From the NCBI GenBank assembly GCA_018241405.1, contig JAFEDY010000021.1:1-34986 (forward strand): a DNA stretch of 34,986 nucleotides, read 5' to 3'. Positions 27,462 to 34,986 of the stretch are shown one piece after another. How positions within the stretch are numbered: the stretch's first letter is position 1; each line of letters opens with the position of its first letter. The translations under genes were made by a program, and so were the position numbers. Below the pieces are notes generated by a model, which was given only the letters and a program-made list of their open reading frames with translations, did not search any database and was not told the origin of the DNA. Source of the DNA: Pseudomonadota bacterium (GTDB taxonomy: Bacteria > Pseudomonadota > Gammaproteobacteria > Burkholderiales > Burkholderiaceae_C).

Positions 27462-27648
27462 GGCGGCATGACGTAGGGGTCAGGCCATTGTCGGGAGCCG
27501 GCAAGAAAGCTAAAGGCCGAATAACGGGGCCGGGGTGGCGCTATTCATGGAGGCGGCATGGAGGCGGCTTGCGACCTCACATGATGGGGGCCTTGGGGGG
27601 GCGGCTACGCCATGCGTTGCGGCATCCTGGTCAGCTGCACGCACCTTC

Positions 27649-28035
27649 TCAGAGGCCGTTTTTTTTCAGGATGAGCGCCACCTTTTCCTCCAGCGTGGCT
27701 TTGGTGAAGGGCTTGACGATATAACCGGCCGCGCCGCCCTGCGCTGCGGCCACGATGTCCTCCTTGCGCGCCTCGGCCGTGACCATGAGCACCGGTAGAT
27801 GCTTGAGTGCATCGTCCTTCTTGATCTCCGTCAGCAACTGAAAGCCGTTCATGTTCGGCATGTTGATGTCCGTGATCACGAAATCGAACTTGGCGGTGCG
27901 CAGCTTGTTCATGGCCGCCAGGCCGTCCTCTGCCTCGTCGGTCTCGGTGTAGCCGCTTTCCTTGAGCAGGTTGCGGACAATGCGCCGCATCGTGGAAAAG
28001 TCGTCAACGATCAGGAAGCGAAGGGCGGAGGACAC
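27649..28035 (-). CDS. cheY: Chemotaxis response regulator CheY
   Basis: A 128-residue single-domain receiver that, when phosphorylated, binds the flagellar switch and changes rotation. All key residues are present one position before the E. coli numbering: acidic pair Asp11/Asp12 ([11 protein letters not shown]), phosphoacceptor Asp56 ([14 protein letters not shown]), Thr86 ([12 protein letters not shown]) and Lys108 ([15 protein letters not shown]). The start is GTG at 28035. It sits between motB (67 bp upstream) and flhB, in an all-minus flagellar run. No cheA, cheW, cheR, cheB or cheZ is in the window, so the other chemotaxis genes must lie elsewhere. Confidence 0.96.
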   Translation of the reverse strand: MSSALRFLIVDDFSTMRRIVRNLLKESGYTETDEAEDGLAAMNKLRTAKFDFVITDINMPNMNGFQLLTEIKKDDALKHLPVLMVTAEARKEDIVAAAQGGAAGYIVKPFTKATLEEKVALILKKNGL

Positions 28036-28102
28036 GAAGGACTCTTTCGATGCAGGTGCAGCGGATTAAAGTTAAACAATTGTCAGCGGAGAGTGGACAT
28101 TG

Positions 28103-29041
28103 TTACTTATTTCTAGGTATTCGAATTGAATTGTCTGGTTTTTCTGCCGTGGTTGCGGGCAAGGAGGAGGGGGCACTTTTCTTGCCCATAAGCCGTTCCT
28201 CGGCCTCGTGCGTCAGCACGGTGATGGTGATGCGCCGGTTCACCGGCGCGCGCGGGTTGTCCGGCTCCAGCAGGTCGCTGGCCGCCAGGCCCACCACGCG
28301 GCCGAGCTTGGCGTCGGGCATGCCGGCGGCCACCAGCTCGCGGCGCGAGGCGTTCGCGCGGTCGGCCGACAGTTCCCAGTTGCCATAGCCGCGTTCGCCA
28401 TTGCCGTAGGGTGTGGCGTCGGTGTGGCCGGCCAGGCTGACGCGGTTTTCCACGCCCCCCAAGGCGGCCCCAATTTCGCGCAGGATGTCGCGCATATAGG
28501 GTTTGACGAGTGCGCTGCCGCTGTCGAACATGGGGCGGTTCTGGTCGTCCACGATCTGTATCTGCAGCCCGTCGGGCGTCACGTCGATGCGGATCTGCGA
28601 GCGGTACTCGTTCAGGCGCGGGTTCTCGGTGATCAGGGCGTCGATCTTGGCCTGCAGCGCCTTGATGCGCTGCGCGTCCTGGCGGGCACGCTCGGCGCGC
28701 ACCGTGTCGATGGTGCGCATATGGGTGTTGCTCTCGGCGTCGGAGCGGCGCACCTGGCCATGCACCTTCGACAGGTCGTTGCCGCCGCCGGGAATCACGC
28801 TGGAGCTGTTGCCCGAACCGTCGCCGCCCTGCATGGCCACCTTCAGCGGCGAGGCGAAGTACGACGCAATGCCCTGCAGCTCGCCCTTGGCCGTCGAGCC
28901 CAGCAGCCACATCAGCAGGAAGAAGGCCATCATGGCCGTCACGAAGTCGGCGTAGGCAATCTTCCAGGCGCCGCCATGGGCCGCGTGGCCGCCCTTCTTG
29001 ATGCGCTTGATGATGATGGGCTGGAGCTTCTTCTCGGCCAT
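28103..29041 (-). CDS. motB: Flagellar motor stator protein MotB
   Basis: A 312-residue stator subunit that carries the proton path and binds peptidoglycan. The single membrane span IAYADFVTAMMAFFLLMWLLG includes the proton-carrying Asp32. A plug and linker (about 55-150) follow, then the OmpA-like peptidoglycan domain (about 160-285) with SGSALVKPYMRDILREIGAAL, SLAGHTDATPYGNGERGYGNWELSADRANASRRELVAAG and NRRITITVL. Start ATG at 29041, 3 bp after the motA stop. A Tyr-Ala-Asp context and the absence of sodium-type features suggest a proton-driven motor. Confidence 0.96.
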   Translation of the reverse strand: MAEKKLQPIIIKRIKKGGHAAHGGAWKIAYADFVTAMMAFFLLMWLLGSTAKGELQGIASYFASPLKVAMQGGDGSGNSSSVIPGGGNDLSKVHGQVRRSDAESNTHMRTIDTVRAERARQDAQRIKALQAKIDALITENPRLNEYRSQIRIDVTPDGLQIQIVDDQNRPMFDSGSALVKPYMRDILREIGAALGGVENRVSLAGHTDATPYGNGERGYGNWELSADRANASRRELVAAGMPDAKLGRVVGLAASDLLEPDNPRAPVNRRITITVLTHEAEERLMGKKSAPSSLPATTAEKPDNSIRIPRNK

Positions 29042-29044
29042 GGC

Positions 29045-29905
29045 TTACTTCTTGCCCTTGACGTGGCTCTCCAGCTCGGAAAAGCTCGGCCGGTCGCCCG
29101 AGAACAGCACCTTGCGCCCAAACTCTATGGCCGTGGACGGGTTGTAGCCCTGCATGCTGGCCAGCAGCGTGGACTTGATGCAGGAAAACTCCTTGCCCGC
29201 GTCCTCGGCCTTCTGCTCCAGCAGGCCGGCCAGCGGCTCCACCAGGCCATAGGCCAGCAGAATGCCCAGGAAGGTACCCACCAGCGCCGAGGCGATCATG
29301 CCGCCCAGCACCGCCGGCGCCTGGCCCACCGAGCCCATGGTGTTCACCACGCCCAGCACGGCGGCCACGATACCGAAGGCCGGCAGCGCACCGGCCAGCC
29401 GCGCCAGCGCCGCCACCGGGGCATGGGCCTCCTGGTGGTGGGTCTCGATCTCGCTGTCCATCAGCGACTCGATCTCGTGCGCGTTCAGGTTGCCCGAGAC
29501 CATCATGCGCAGGTAGTCGGTGGTGAACTCCAGCACATGGTGGTCCGAGCCCACGGCAGGGTATTTCTTGAAGATCTCGGACTTCTCGGGCTCCTCCACG
29601 TCCGCTTCAATCGCCATCAGGCCCTCCTTGCGCGCCTTCTGCAGGATGTCATAGAGCATGGCCAGCAGCTCCATGTAGCGCGCCTTGGTGTACTTGTTGC
29701 CCTTGAGCACCTGCGGCAGCATGCCCATGGTGGCCTTGAGCACCTTGGGCTGGTTGTTCACCACGAAGGCACCCGCGGCGGCGCCGCCGATGGTGATCAT
29801 TTCGAAGGGCAGTGCCTCCAGCACCACCTTGATGTTGCCACCGTGGGCGATGAACACGCCGAAGACGCAGCCGAAGGTGATGAGATAGCCGATGATGACG
29901 AACAT
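29045..29905 (-). CDS. motA: Flagellar motor stator protein MotA
   Basis: A 286-residue four-span membrane protein that forms the stator channel with MotB and contacts the rotor. Two N-terminal spans (FVIIGYLITFGCVFGVFIA and PFEMITIGGAAAGAFVV), a long cytoplasmic loop with the rotor-contact charged region (MLYDILQKARKEGLMAIEADVEEPEKSEIF), and two C-terminal spans (AAVLGVVNTMGSVG and MIASALVGTFLGILLAYGLVEPLAGLL) are all seen. The ATG at 29905 gives the standard length; 25 upstream codons of open frame are not conserved. The ribosome-binding site is weak (C-rich). No sigma-28 promoter could be recognised in the 187-bp gap to fliC1. Confidence 0.96.
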   Translation of the reverse strand: MFVIIGYLITFGCVFGVFIAHGGNIKVVLEALPFEMITIGGAAAGAFVVNNQPKVLKATMGMLPQVLKGNKYTKARYMELLAMLYDILQKARKEGLMAIEADVEEPEKSEIFKKYPAVGSDHHVLEFTTDYLRMMVSGNLNAHEIESLMDSEIETHHQEAHAPVAALARLAGALPAFGIVAAVLGVVNTMGSVGQAPAVLGGMIASALVGTFLGILLAYGLVEPLAGLLEQKAEDAGKEFSCIKSTLLASMQGYNPSTAIEFGRKVLFSGDRPSFSELESHVKGKK

Positions 29906-30048
29906 GGTGGGGGGTATGGGGTGGGGCTGTGCCTGCTCCGGGCTCAGGGCGTGCCGGGGATGGCGCCGCGATAACGGCACGCAACCCGCCTGGCTGCGCC
30001 CCCTGTCGAGACGACTGGGTTTGAGTGAAATTGGCCCGTGACGCTCAT

Positions 30049-30098
30049 GGTTGAAGTGCGAAAAGCTACTCTATTTATAGCAATTTCGCGGATCAACC
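30049..30098 (-). terminator. Long imperfect hairpin at the 3' end of fliC1
   Basis: On the minus strand GGTTGA-TCC-GCGAA...TTCGC-ACT-TCAACC pairs with one 3x3 internal loop, and inside it GCTA pairs with TAGC around an AT-rich loop. The outer arm GGTTGA contains the last base pairs of the fliC1 Gly codon and its TGA stop. There is no U-run after the structure, so rho-independent termination is uncertain; mRNA stabilisation of the flagellin transcript is another option. Confidence 0.45.
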
Positions 30099-31571
30099 CT
30101 TGAGCAGGGACAGCACGCCCTGCGGAATCTGGTTGGCTTGCGCCACCATGGCGGTGCCGGCCTGCTGCAGGATCTGGGTGCGCGACAGGTTGGCCGTTTC
30201 CTGGGCGAAGTCGGCGTCCTGGATGCGGCTGCGCGAGGCCGACATGTTCTCCGACGAGGTGTTCAGGTTGGCGATGGTGGTCTCGAAGCGCGCCTGCAGG
30301 GCGCCAAAGCTGGCGCGCTGGCCATTCACGGCGGCCAGGGCCGAGTCAATGATCTTCAGCGCCTTGGTGGCTCCGTCCACGGTAGATACGTCAATGCCAT
30401 TGACGGGGTTGAGCGTGGATGGCGTGGCAGTAACGGGGGGCGTGCCCGTGAGGTTGCCGACGGAGAAGCCCTTGTCGGAATTCATCTCCAGGTAGCCGCG
30501 TGCCGTCGCATAGCCCCCGGCGGGGGCGGCCGCCACGCCGGCCACGAAGGTAGGGGTGCCCAAGCTGGCAGACGAGGCCGCGTCGTAGGCGCCCACGGAG
30601 AGGGTATTGCCCGCGACGGAGTTGTTCTGGATCTGGATGTCGGCGCCCGTTTCGTTGATCAGGACCACGCCGTTTCCGTTGGCATTGAGCTTGGCGGTGA
30701 TGCCCGTCTGGGACGAGACATCGTTGAACGCCTTGACGGCTTCGGCCAAGCCTGCTGCCGTGGCACCCGTGCTGCCGACACTGAAGGTCAGGTTGGCGGC
30801 GGTCGCGTTGTCACCCTTGACGGCAAGCGAATAGGAGCCGCCGGCCGCGAAGTTGCTCAGCTCGACCTGGTTGCGTGCGCTGGCGGTGACGCCCGTGGCC
30901 TCTGACAGGGCGTTGATCTTGGCGGCGGCGGTCGCCATGGTGTCCGTAGCCGTCAAGTTGACGGTTTTGGACTGCAGCCCGGCCACGTCGAACGTTCCTG
31001 TGAGGGCGGTCGGCGTTGCCGCCGCGGCGACCGTAACCGGTGCCGACTGCTTGAGTTGGGCACCATAGGTGGCCGTGCGGAAATTACCCGTGGTGGCGGT
31101 GATGGTCTGGTTGGCATTGGCGCCCACCTGGAAGGTGGCCGAGCCAAACGAGCCGTCCAGCAGCTTCTGGCCGTTGAATTCGGTGGTCACGGCCAAGCGG
31201 TCCAGCTCCGACAGCAGCTGGCCCACTTCGGCCTGGATGGCCTTGCGGTCGCCGGCCGAGTTGGTGGCATTGGCCGACTGCACCGACAGCTCGCGCACCC
31301 GCTGCAGGATGTTGCCGGCTCCCCCAAGGGCGCTTTCCGCCACCTGCGACAGCGAGATGCCGTCGTTGGCATTGCGCGCCGCCTGGTTCAGGCCGCGGAT
31401 CTGGCTGGTGAAGCGCTCCGAAATCGCCAGGCCGGCGGCGTCGTCCTTGGCGCTGTTGATGCGCAGGCCCGAGGACAGGCGCTGGATGGAGGTGTTGAGC
31501 GAACCCTGGCTCACGCCCAGGTTGCGCTGGGCGGTGAGCGAGGCGACGTTGGTGTTGATCGTGGATGCCAT
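30093..31571 (-). CDS. fliC: Flagellin (copy 1)
   Basis: A 492-residue filament protein. N-terminal D0/D1 (residues 1-140: [20 protein letters not shown], then [18 protein letters not shown] and [16 protein letters not shown]) and C-terminal D1/D0 (about 400-492: [41 protein letters not shown], ending GVLSLLKG) are canonical. The central part (165-400) is variable and contains a flagellin-IN motif ([19 protein letters not shown]). No cysteine was noted, as usual for flagellin. The ATG at 31571 has CAGGAG upstream. It is head to head with copy 2, and codons 5-64 are identical in DNA between the two except at the edges. No clear sigma-28 promoter faces this copy. Confidence 0.96.
   Translation of the reverse strand: MASTINTNVASLTAQRNLGVSQGSLNTSIQRLSSGLRINSAKDDAAGLAISERFTSQIRGLNQAARNANDGISLSQVAESALGGAGNILQRVRELSVQSANATNSAGDRKAIQAEVGQLLSELDRLAVTTEFNGQKLLDGSFGSATFQVGANANQTITATTGNFRTATYGAQLKQSAPVTVAAAATPTALTGTFDVAGLQSKTVNLTATDTMATAAAKINALSEATGVTASARNQVELSNFAAGGSYSLAVKGDNATAANLTFSVGSTGATAAGLAEAVKAFNDVSSQTGITAKLNANGNGVVLINETGADIQIQNNSVAGNTLSVGAYDAASSASLGTPTFVAGVAAAPAGGYATARGYLEMNSDKGFSVGNLTGTPPVTATPSTLNPVNGIDVSTVDGATKALKIIDSALAAVNGQRASFGALQARFETTIANLNTSSENMSASRSRIQDADFAQETANLSRTQILQQAGTAMVAQANQIPQGVLSLLKG
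31379..31559 (-). repeat. 181-bp perfect inverted repeat, left arm (fliC1 codons 5-65)
   Basis: Read base by base on the minus strand, 31559 down to 31379 is identical to 31925-32105 on the plus strand. Both arms encode the conserved flagellin D0/D1 region. The identity includes all third codon positions, which points to recent gene conversion or recombination rather than protein-level selection alone. Confidence 0.85.
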
Positions 31572-31912
31572 GGCGGAACTCCTGCGAGGCTGGATGGAAT
31601 GACTTCTGCCGGCTCAAGTGGTGCTCCTGCGGCCGACGGTGCGGGAACGATGGGCAGATTGTGGGCAGCCACCGTGCGGGCGTTGGCTGGATAAACGGCG
31701 CAAAAGCCCGTCAATCCGCGGATTTGTCTCCCGGGCCCTAAAGTTTTCCGGGCATGGCCCGAAAACACATTCAACGGGCCGTTTGAAACAAGAAGTGACG
31801 TCCCGCCGTTCAACAGGGGACCCGCCAGGGCGCTGTGAACCCTGAGGCCAGACGGTTCTGGGCCCAGTTGGCGGCAACGCCATATCCAGTCAGTTCCTTT
31901 AGGAGATTTGCC
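31572..31912. other. Divergent flagellin intergenic region (341 bp)
   Basis: Contains no convincing gene. It holds a ribosome-binding site for each flagellin (CAGGAG for fliC1, AGGAGA for fliC2) and one sigma-28-type promoter directed at fliC2 with a 147-base leader. A palindrome overlaps that promoter. On the minus strand no TAAA-N15-GCCGATAA-like element was found by eye. The composition is slightly more AT-rich around 31695-31800 than in the genes. Confidence 0.7.
31739..31765 (+). promoter_or_regulatory. Sigma-28 promoter of fliC2
   Basis: TAAAGTTT (31739-31746), 11 bases, CCCGAAAA (31758-31765). This is a full match to the -35 consensus TAAAGTTT, the exact N11 spacing, and six of eight bases of the -10 consensus GCCGATAA. 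It fits FliA, encoded at 21152-21868. The segment TTTTC-CGGGC-ATG-GCCCG-AAAA inside it is also a near-perfect palindrome. Confidence 0.8.
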
Positions 31913-33361
31913 ATGGCATCGACCATCAACACCAACGTCGCCTCGCTCACCGCCCAGCGCAACCTGGGCGTGAGCCAGGGTTCGCTCAACACCTCCATCC
32001 AGCGCCTGTCCTCGGGCCTGCGCATCAACAGCGCCAAGGACGACGCCGCCGGCCTGGCGATTTCGGAGCGCTTCACCAGCCAGATCCGCGGCCTGAACCA
32101 GGCGGTGCGCAATGCCAACGACGGTATTTCGATGTCGCAGACGGCGGAAGGCGCGCTCAAGAGCTCCGGCGACATCCTGCAGCGGGTGCGCGAGCTGTCC
32201 GTGCAGTCGGCCAATGCCACCAACTCGGCCGGCGATCGCAAGGCCATCCAGGCCGAAGTGGGCCAGCTGCTGTCCGAGATGGACCGTATCGCCCAGACCA
32301 CCGAGTTCAATGGCCAGAAGCTGCTGGACGGCTCGTTCGGCTCGGCCACCTTCCAGGTGGGCGCCAATGCCAACCAGACCATCACCGCCACCACGGGCAA
32401 TTTCCGCACCACCACCTATGGCGCACAGATCAACAACAGCAAGCTGGTGAACGCTGGCGCCACGGCCACCGCCTTGACTGGCACGGTGGTGATAGCCGGC
32501 CTGCAGACCAAGACGGCAAATATTGCGGTCGGTGACAATGCCACGACGGCGGCTGCCAAGATCAATGCCCTGTCCGACGCCACCGGCGTGACTGCGTCGG
32601 CCCGTAACGTGTCCGAGCTCAAGTTTTCCGCGGCCGGCATGGTCTCCATGGAAGTCAAGGGCGACAACGCCACTGCGGCCAACGTGACCTTCAACGTGGC
32701 TGCCAACACGGCGACCGGCCTGTCCGAGGCGGTCAAGGCGTTGAACGATGTGTCGTCGCAGACGGGGGTCACTGCCAAGCTGAACGACGCCGCCGACGGC
32801 ATCATCCTGACCAACGAGGCCGGCTCCGACATCGGCCTGAAGAACACCACCGCGACCGGCGGCCCTGACGTCACGCTGGCCGCGCGCAATGCCGAGGCGT
32901 CCACGTTGACCTTCGGTACCGCGCAAACGGCCGCCGCGGCAGGTGGCACGGCGGTATCGCAAGGCACGCTGGAGTTCGCGTCGGACAAGGGCTATTCGAT
33001 CACCGGCACCTCCGCACTGGCGTCCACGACGGCAGCGTCTTCGCTCAAGGCGGTCAACACCATCGACGTGTCCACCGTGGATGGCGCCTCCAAGGCCCTG
33101 AAGATCATCGACTCGGCCCTGGCCGCGGTGAACGGCCAGCGCGCCAGCTTCGGTGCCCTGCAGTCGCGCTTCGAGACCACGGTAAACAATCTGCAGACCT
33201 CGTCCGAGAACATGTCCGCCTCGCGCAGCCGCATCCAGGACGCCGACTTCGCCCAGGAAACGGCCAACCTGTCGCGCTCGCAGATCCTGCAGCAGGCCGG
33301 CACGGCCATGGTGGCCCAGGCCAACCAGCTGCCCCAGGGCGTGCTGTCCCTGCTGCGCTAA
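31913..33361 (+). CDS. fliC: Flagellin (copy 2)
   Basis: A 482-residue filament protein, ten residues shorter than copy 1. The N-terminal 64 residues are identical to copy 1, and the N-terminal 165 and C-terminal 85 are nearly so. The middle (170-395) has clearly diverged but keeps the flagellin-IN motif ([19 protein letters not shown]). The C-terminus ends GVLSLLR rather than GVLSLLKG. The ATG at 31913 has AGGAGA seven bases upstream. A sigma-28 promoter lies 147 bases upstream. It is followed by two strong hairpins and then fliD. On promoter evidence this is probably the major flagellin under the orientation seen here. Confidence 0.96.
   Translation: MASTINTNVASLTAQRNLGVSQGSLNTSIQRLSSGLRINSAKDDAAGLAISERFTSQIRGLNQAVRNANDGISMSQTAEGALKSSGDILQRVRELSVQSANATNSAGDRKAIQAEVGQLLSEMDRIAQTTEFNGQKLLDGSFGSATFQVGANANQTITATTGNFRTTTYGAQINNSKLVNAGATATALTGTVVIAGLQTKTANIAVGDNATTAAAKINALSDATGVTASARNVSELKFSAAGMVSMEVKGDNATAANVTFNVAANTATGLSEAVKALNDVSSQTGVTAKLNDAADGIILTNEAGSDIGLKNTTATGGPDVTLAARNAEASTLTFGTAQTAAAAGGTAVSQGTLEFASDKGYSITGTSALASTTAASSLKAVNTIDVSTVDGASKALKIIDSALAAVNGQRASFGALQSRFETTVNNLQTSSENMSASRSRIQDADFAQETANLSRSQILQQAGTAMVAQANQLPQGVLSLLR
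31925..32105 (+). repeat. 181-bp perfect inverted repeat, right arm (fliC2 codons 5-65)
   Basis: Identical to the reverse complement of 31379-31559. The arms are separated by 365 bp (31560-31924), which contain both start codons and the only visible promoter. The first mismatch on the inner side lies in codon 4 (ACC against ACG), and on the outer side in codon 65 (GTG against GCG). Confidence 0.85.
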
Positions 33362-33368
33362 GGCGCAT

Positions 33369-33436
33369 CCAGGGGCCGGACGGTGGCCCGGCCCTGGCGC
33401 GAACGCGGGCGGCGGCGATGCAACATCGCCGCCGCC
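33369..33436 (+). terminator. Tandem hairpins after fliC2
   Basis: First a GC-rich imperfect stem (33369-33397, CCAGGGGCCGG with CCCGGCCCTGG). Then a perfect 13-bp stem, GGCGGCGGCGATG (33408-33420), loop CAA, CATCGCCGCCGCC (33424-33436), followed by TTG. The second stem is very stable, though the U-run is short. It should end or strongly attenuate the abundant flagellin transcript before fliD, 114 bp downstream. Confidence 0.65.
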
Positions 33437-33549
33437 TTGCCACTGGATCGGGGGCGGCGACTGCGCGGACTGGCGGCATTCCCGGGGTCTTTTCAACGCC
33501 TTCGCCAACGCCGGGGTACGGATAATCCCGGAAGTTTCAAGGAGCGGAC

Positions 33550-34977
33550 ATGGCGAGCTTTTCATCCATCGGTGTTGGCCTGGGCGGCGGCGTGGACGTC
33601 AACAAGCTCATCCAGTCCAGCGTGGATGCGGCGCTGATGCCCAAGCAAGCACTGCAGACCGAGGCTGCTACCGTGCAGGCCAAGATTTCGGCGTTTGGGC
33701 AGCTCAAGTCCCTGGTCTCTGCCTTCTCGGACGCCGCAGGAAAGCTCACCAGCGTCACGGGCTGGAACGGCGTTACGGCCGCCTCGTCCAACACCACGGC
33801 CATCACGGTTGCCGCGACCGGAGGCGCCGCCGCCACCTCGTTCAGCGTGGAGGTACAGGGCCTGGCCAAGGCGCAGACCTCGATGTCCGCGCCGCTGCTC
33901 CCCACGGGCAGCCCGGTGGGGGCTGGCTCGCTGCGCCTGGAGCTTGGCAAGTGGAGTGACCCGGCCACCTTCACCCCCGGCACCGCGGCGGCAGTGGACA
34001 TTGCGGTCAGCGCCACCGACAAGCTGTCAGACATTGCCGGCAAGATCAACGGCGCAAACGCCGGCGTCACCGCCACCATTCTTTCCGATGCATCGGGCGA
34101 ACGCCTGCTGCTGCGCAGCAAAGGTACGGGCGAGGAAGCGGGTTTCCGCCTCGGAGTCACCGACGCCGATGGCACCCACATCGACAACACGGGCCTGTCG
34201 AGACTGGTGGCGGGCGCGACGGTCGACTACGGTGTGAACGCCAAGGCCACCGTCAACGGCGTTGCCGTCACCTCATCGACCAATGCTTTCACCAACGTCG
34301 CCGGAGTGACGTTCACGGCATTGCAGACCACGACGGCGGCGGTGGACGTCACGGTCAGCAAGGACAACTCGCCGGTACGCAAGAACCTGGACGATTTCGT
34401 GAAGACGTACAACGCGCTGAACCAGGCCCTCAACCAGATCACCAAGTACGACAAGGACAACAAGGCCGCGGGCCTATTGCAGGGCGATTCTGCAGCCGTT
34501 TCGCTGCAGAACACGCTGCGCGGCGCGCTGCAGTCGCTGTCGTCGAGCGGCACGCCGGCGCTGCGCAACCTGGCCGACATCGGCGTTGTCTCGGTAGGCG
34601 GGCTGGGACAGGTCAACCCCACCGGCGACCTGATGATCGACTCCAAGAAGTTCGACAAGGCCATGGAGAACCCCGATGCGGTCAGGGCCATGGTGCGCGG
34701 GACTGATGGAGGCAATGTCGCCGATGGTTCGGCGGGAAAGATCAAGGCCGTGACCGACAAGCTGCTTGCCACGGACGGCTATTTTGCGAGCAAGGACAAG
34801 GTGTTCCAGAGTGCGCTCAAGCGGAACTCCAAGGATGTACGGCTAGTCGAAGACCGGGCCAGCCGCCTGGAGACCAGCCTCAAGGCACGCTACACGGCTC
34901 TTGATGGCCAGATGAGCAAGCTCAACGCCTTGAATGCCTACATCGCCCAGCAGGTGACCACATGGAACAAGGCTTAG
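33550..34977 (+). CDS. fliD: Flagellar hook-associated protein 2 (filament cap)
   Basis: A 475-residue cap protein that sits at the filament tip and folds flagellin into place. The N-terminal FliD domain begins MASFSSIGVGLGGGVDVNKLIQSSVDAALMPKQ. A flagellin-IN motif is at SATDKLSDIAGKINGANAGVTATILSDASGERLLLRSKGTG. The C-terminal domain (about 270-475) includes NLDDFVKTYNALNQALNQITKYD and coiled-coil ends (DRASRLETSLKARYTALDGQMSKLNALNAYIAQQ). The ATG at 33550 has AAGGAG just upstream. It lies 188 bp after fliC2 on the same strand. No good sigma-28 promoter was found in the gap, so it may depend on read-through past the hairpins or on a weak promoter. fliS and fliT would be expected right of the window. 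Confidence 0.95.
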   Translation: MASFSSIGVGLGGGVDVNKLIQSSVDAALMPKQALQTEAATVQAKISAFGQLKSLVSAFSDAAGKLTSVTGWNGVTAASSNTTAITVAATGGAAATSFSVEVQGLAKAQTSMSAPLLPTGSPVGAGSLRLELGKWSDPATFTPGTAAAVDIAVSATDKLSDIAGKINGANAGVTATILSDASGERLLLRSKGTGEEAGFRLGVTDADGTHIDNTGLSRLVAGATVDYGVNAKATVNGVAVTSSTNAFTNVAGVTFTALQTTTAAVDVTVSKDNSPVRKNLDDFVKTYNALNQALNQITKYDKDNKAAGLLQGDSAAVSLQNTLRGALQSLSSSGTPALRNLADIGVVSVGGLGQVNPTGDLMIDSKKFDKAMENPDAVRAMVRGTDGGNVADGSAGKIKAVTDKLLATDGYFASKDKVFQSALKRNSKDVRLVEDRASRLETSLKARYTALDGQMSKLNALNAYIAQQVTTWNKA

Positions 34978-34986
34978 CGCTGAAAA

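Noticed and set aside
27460..27471. A three-codon upstream reading frame (Met-Pro-Pro-stop) overlapping the flhB start
   Set aside because: It has the ATGA overlap look of translational coupling, but such a short frame without a ribosome-binding site is likely chance.
29906..30092. Sigma-28 promoter for motA on the minus strand
   Set aside because: A GCCGTTAT resembles the -10 box but no TAAA or similar lies 15 bases upstream.
31379..32105. Flagellin inverted repeat as ends of a mobile element
   Set aside because: The repeat is entirely conserved flagellin coding sequence and no transposase or target duplication is present.
33480..33549. Sigma-28 promoter for fliD
   Set aside because: ACGGATAA matches six of eight -10 bases, but the spacing to any TAAA/TCAA-like -35 is wrong (about 21 instead of 15).
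31511..33565. A 684-codon minus-strand open frame across fliC2
   Set aside because: Its last part is simply the reverse frame of both flagellins; no family features, low-complexity sequence.

Overview
The window is a high-GC chromosomal segment whose gene content and protein sequences point to a betaproteobacterium of the family Comamonadaceae (Acidovorax/Alicycliphilus-like). This assignment is an inference: it rests on the fabA-fabB and bkd types, the polar-flagellum gene set, and a short dispersed repeat (core TAGCTGCT-N-GCGC) that I associate with this family. No rRNA, tRNA, CRISPR array, insertion sequence or prophage was seen. The region looks like ordinary vertically inherited chromosome.

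Left part (1-3104): the start of a TonB-dependent outer-membrane receptor and a small DUF2946 protein lie on the minus strand. They diverge from a large DsbD/ScsB-type membrane thiol reductase, which may indicate a metal (possibly copper) handling neighbourhood. Next (3158-8163, minus) is a complete branched-chain 2-oxoacid dehydrogenase operon, bkdA1-bkdA2-bkdB-lpdV (E1 alpha, E1 beta, E2, E3), which converts the keto acids of Val, Leu and Ile to acyl-CoAs. Upstream on the same strand (8321-12663) are corC, lnt, fabA and fabB: a CBS-domain protein, apolipoprotein N-acyltransferase and the anaerobic unsaturated fatty-acid pair. A GNAT acetyltransferase follows, also on the minus strand.

Middle part (13596-21145): an Lrp/AsnC regulator diverges from a lipoprotein with a serine-hydrolase-like SxxK motif. 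That gene is followed by hpd and phhA, which turn phenylalanine into tyrosine and 4-hydroxyphenylpyruvate into homogentisate. An alpha/beta hydrolase diverges from fadD (long-chain acyl-CoA ligase), which is followed by a metallo-beta-lactamase-fold hydrolase.

Right part (21152-34977): a flagellar cluster. Reading leftwards on the minus strand the order is fliC1, motA, motB, cheY, flhB, flhA, flhF, a degenerate flhG and fliA. Reading rightwards are a second flagellin, fliC2, and fliD. The two flagellins are head to head and share a 181-bp perfect inverted repeat that flanks the intergenic region. That region holds one clear sigma-28 promoter, which points only at fliC2. cheZ, normally next to cheY, is absent from the expected place.

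The best candidates for something undescribed are the flagellin head-to-head arrangement (a possible recombinational switch of promoter direction), the palindromic repeat embedded in coding sequences as signal peptide, linker and membrane segment, and several perfect palindromes in regulatory regions. No wholly new multi-gene system was found.
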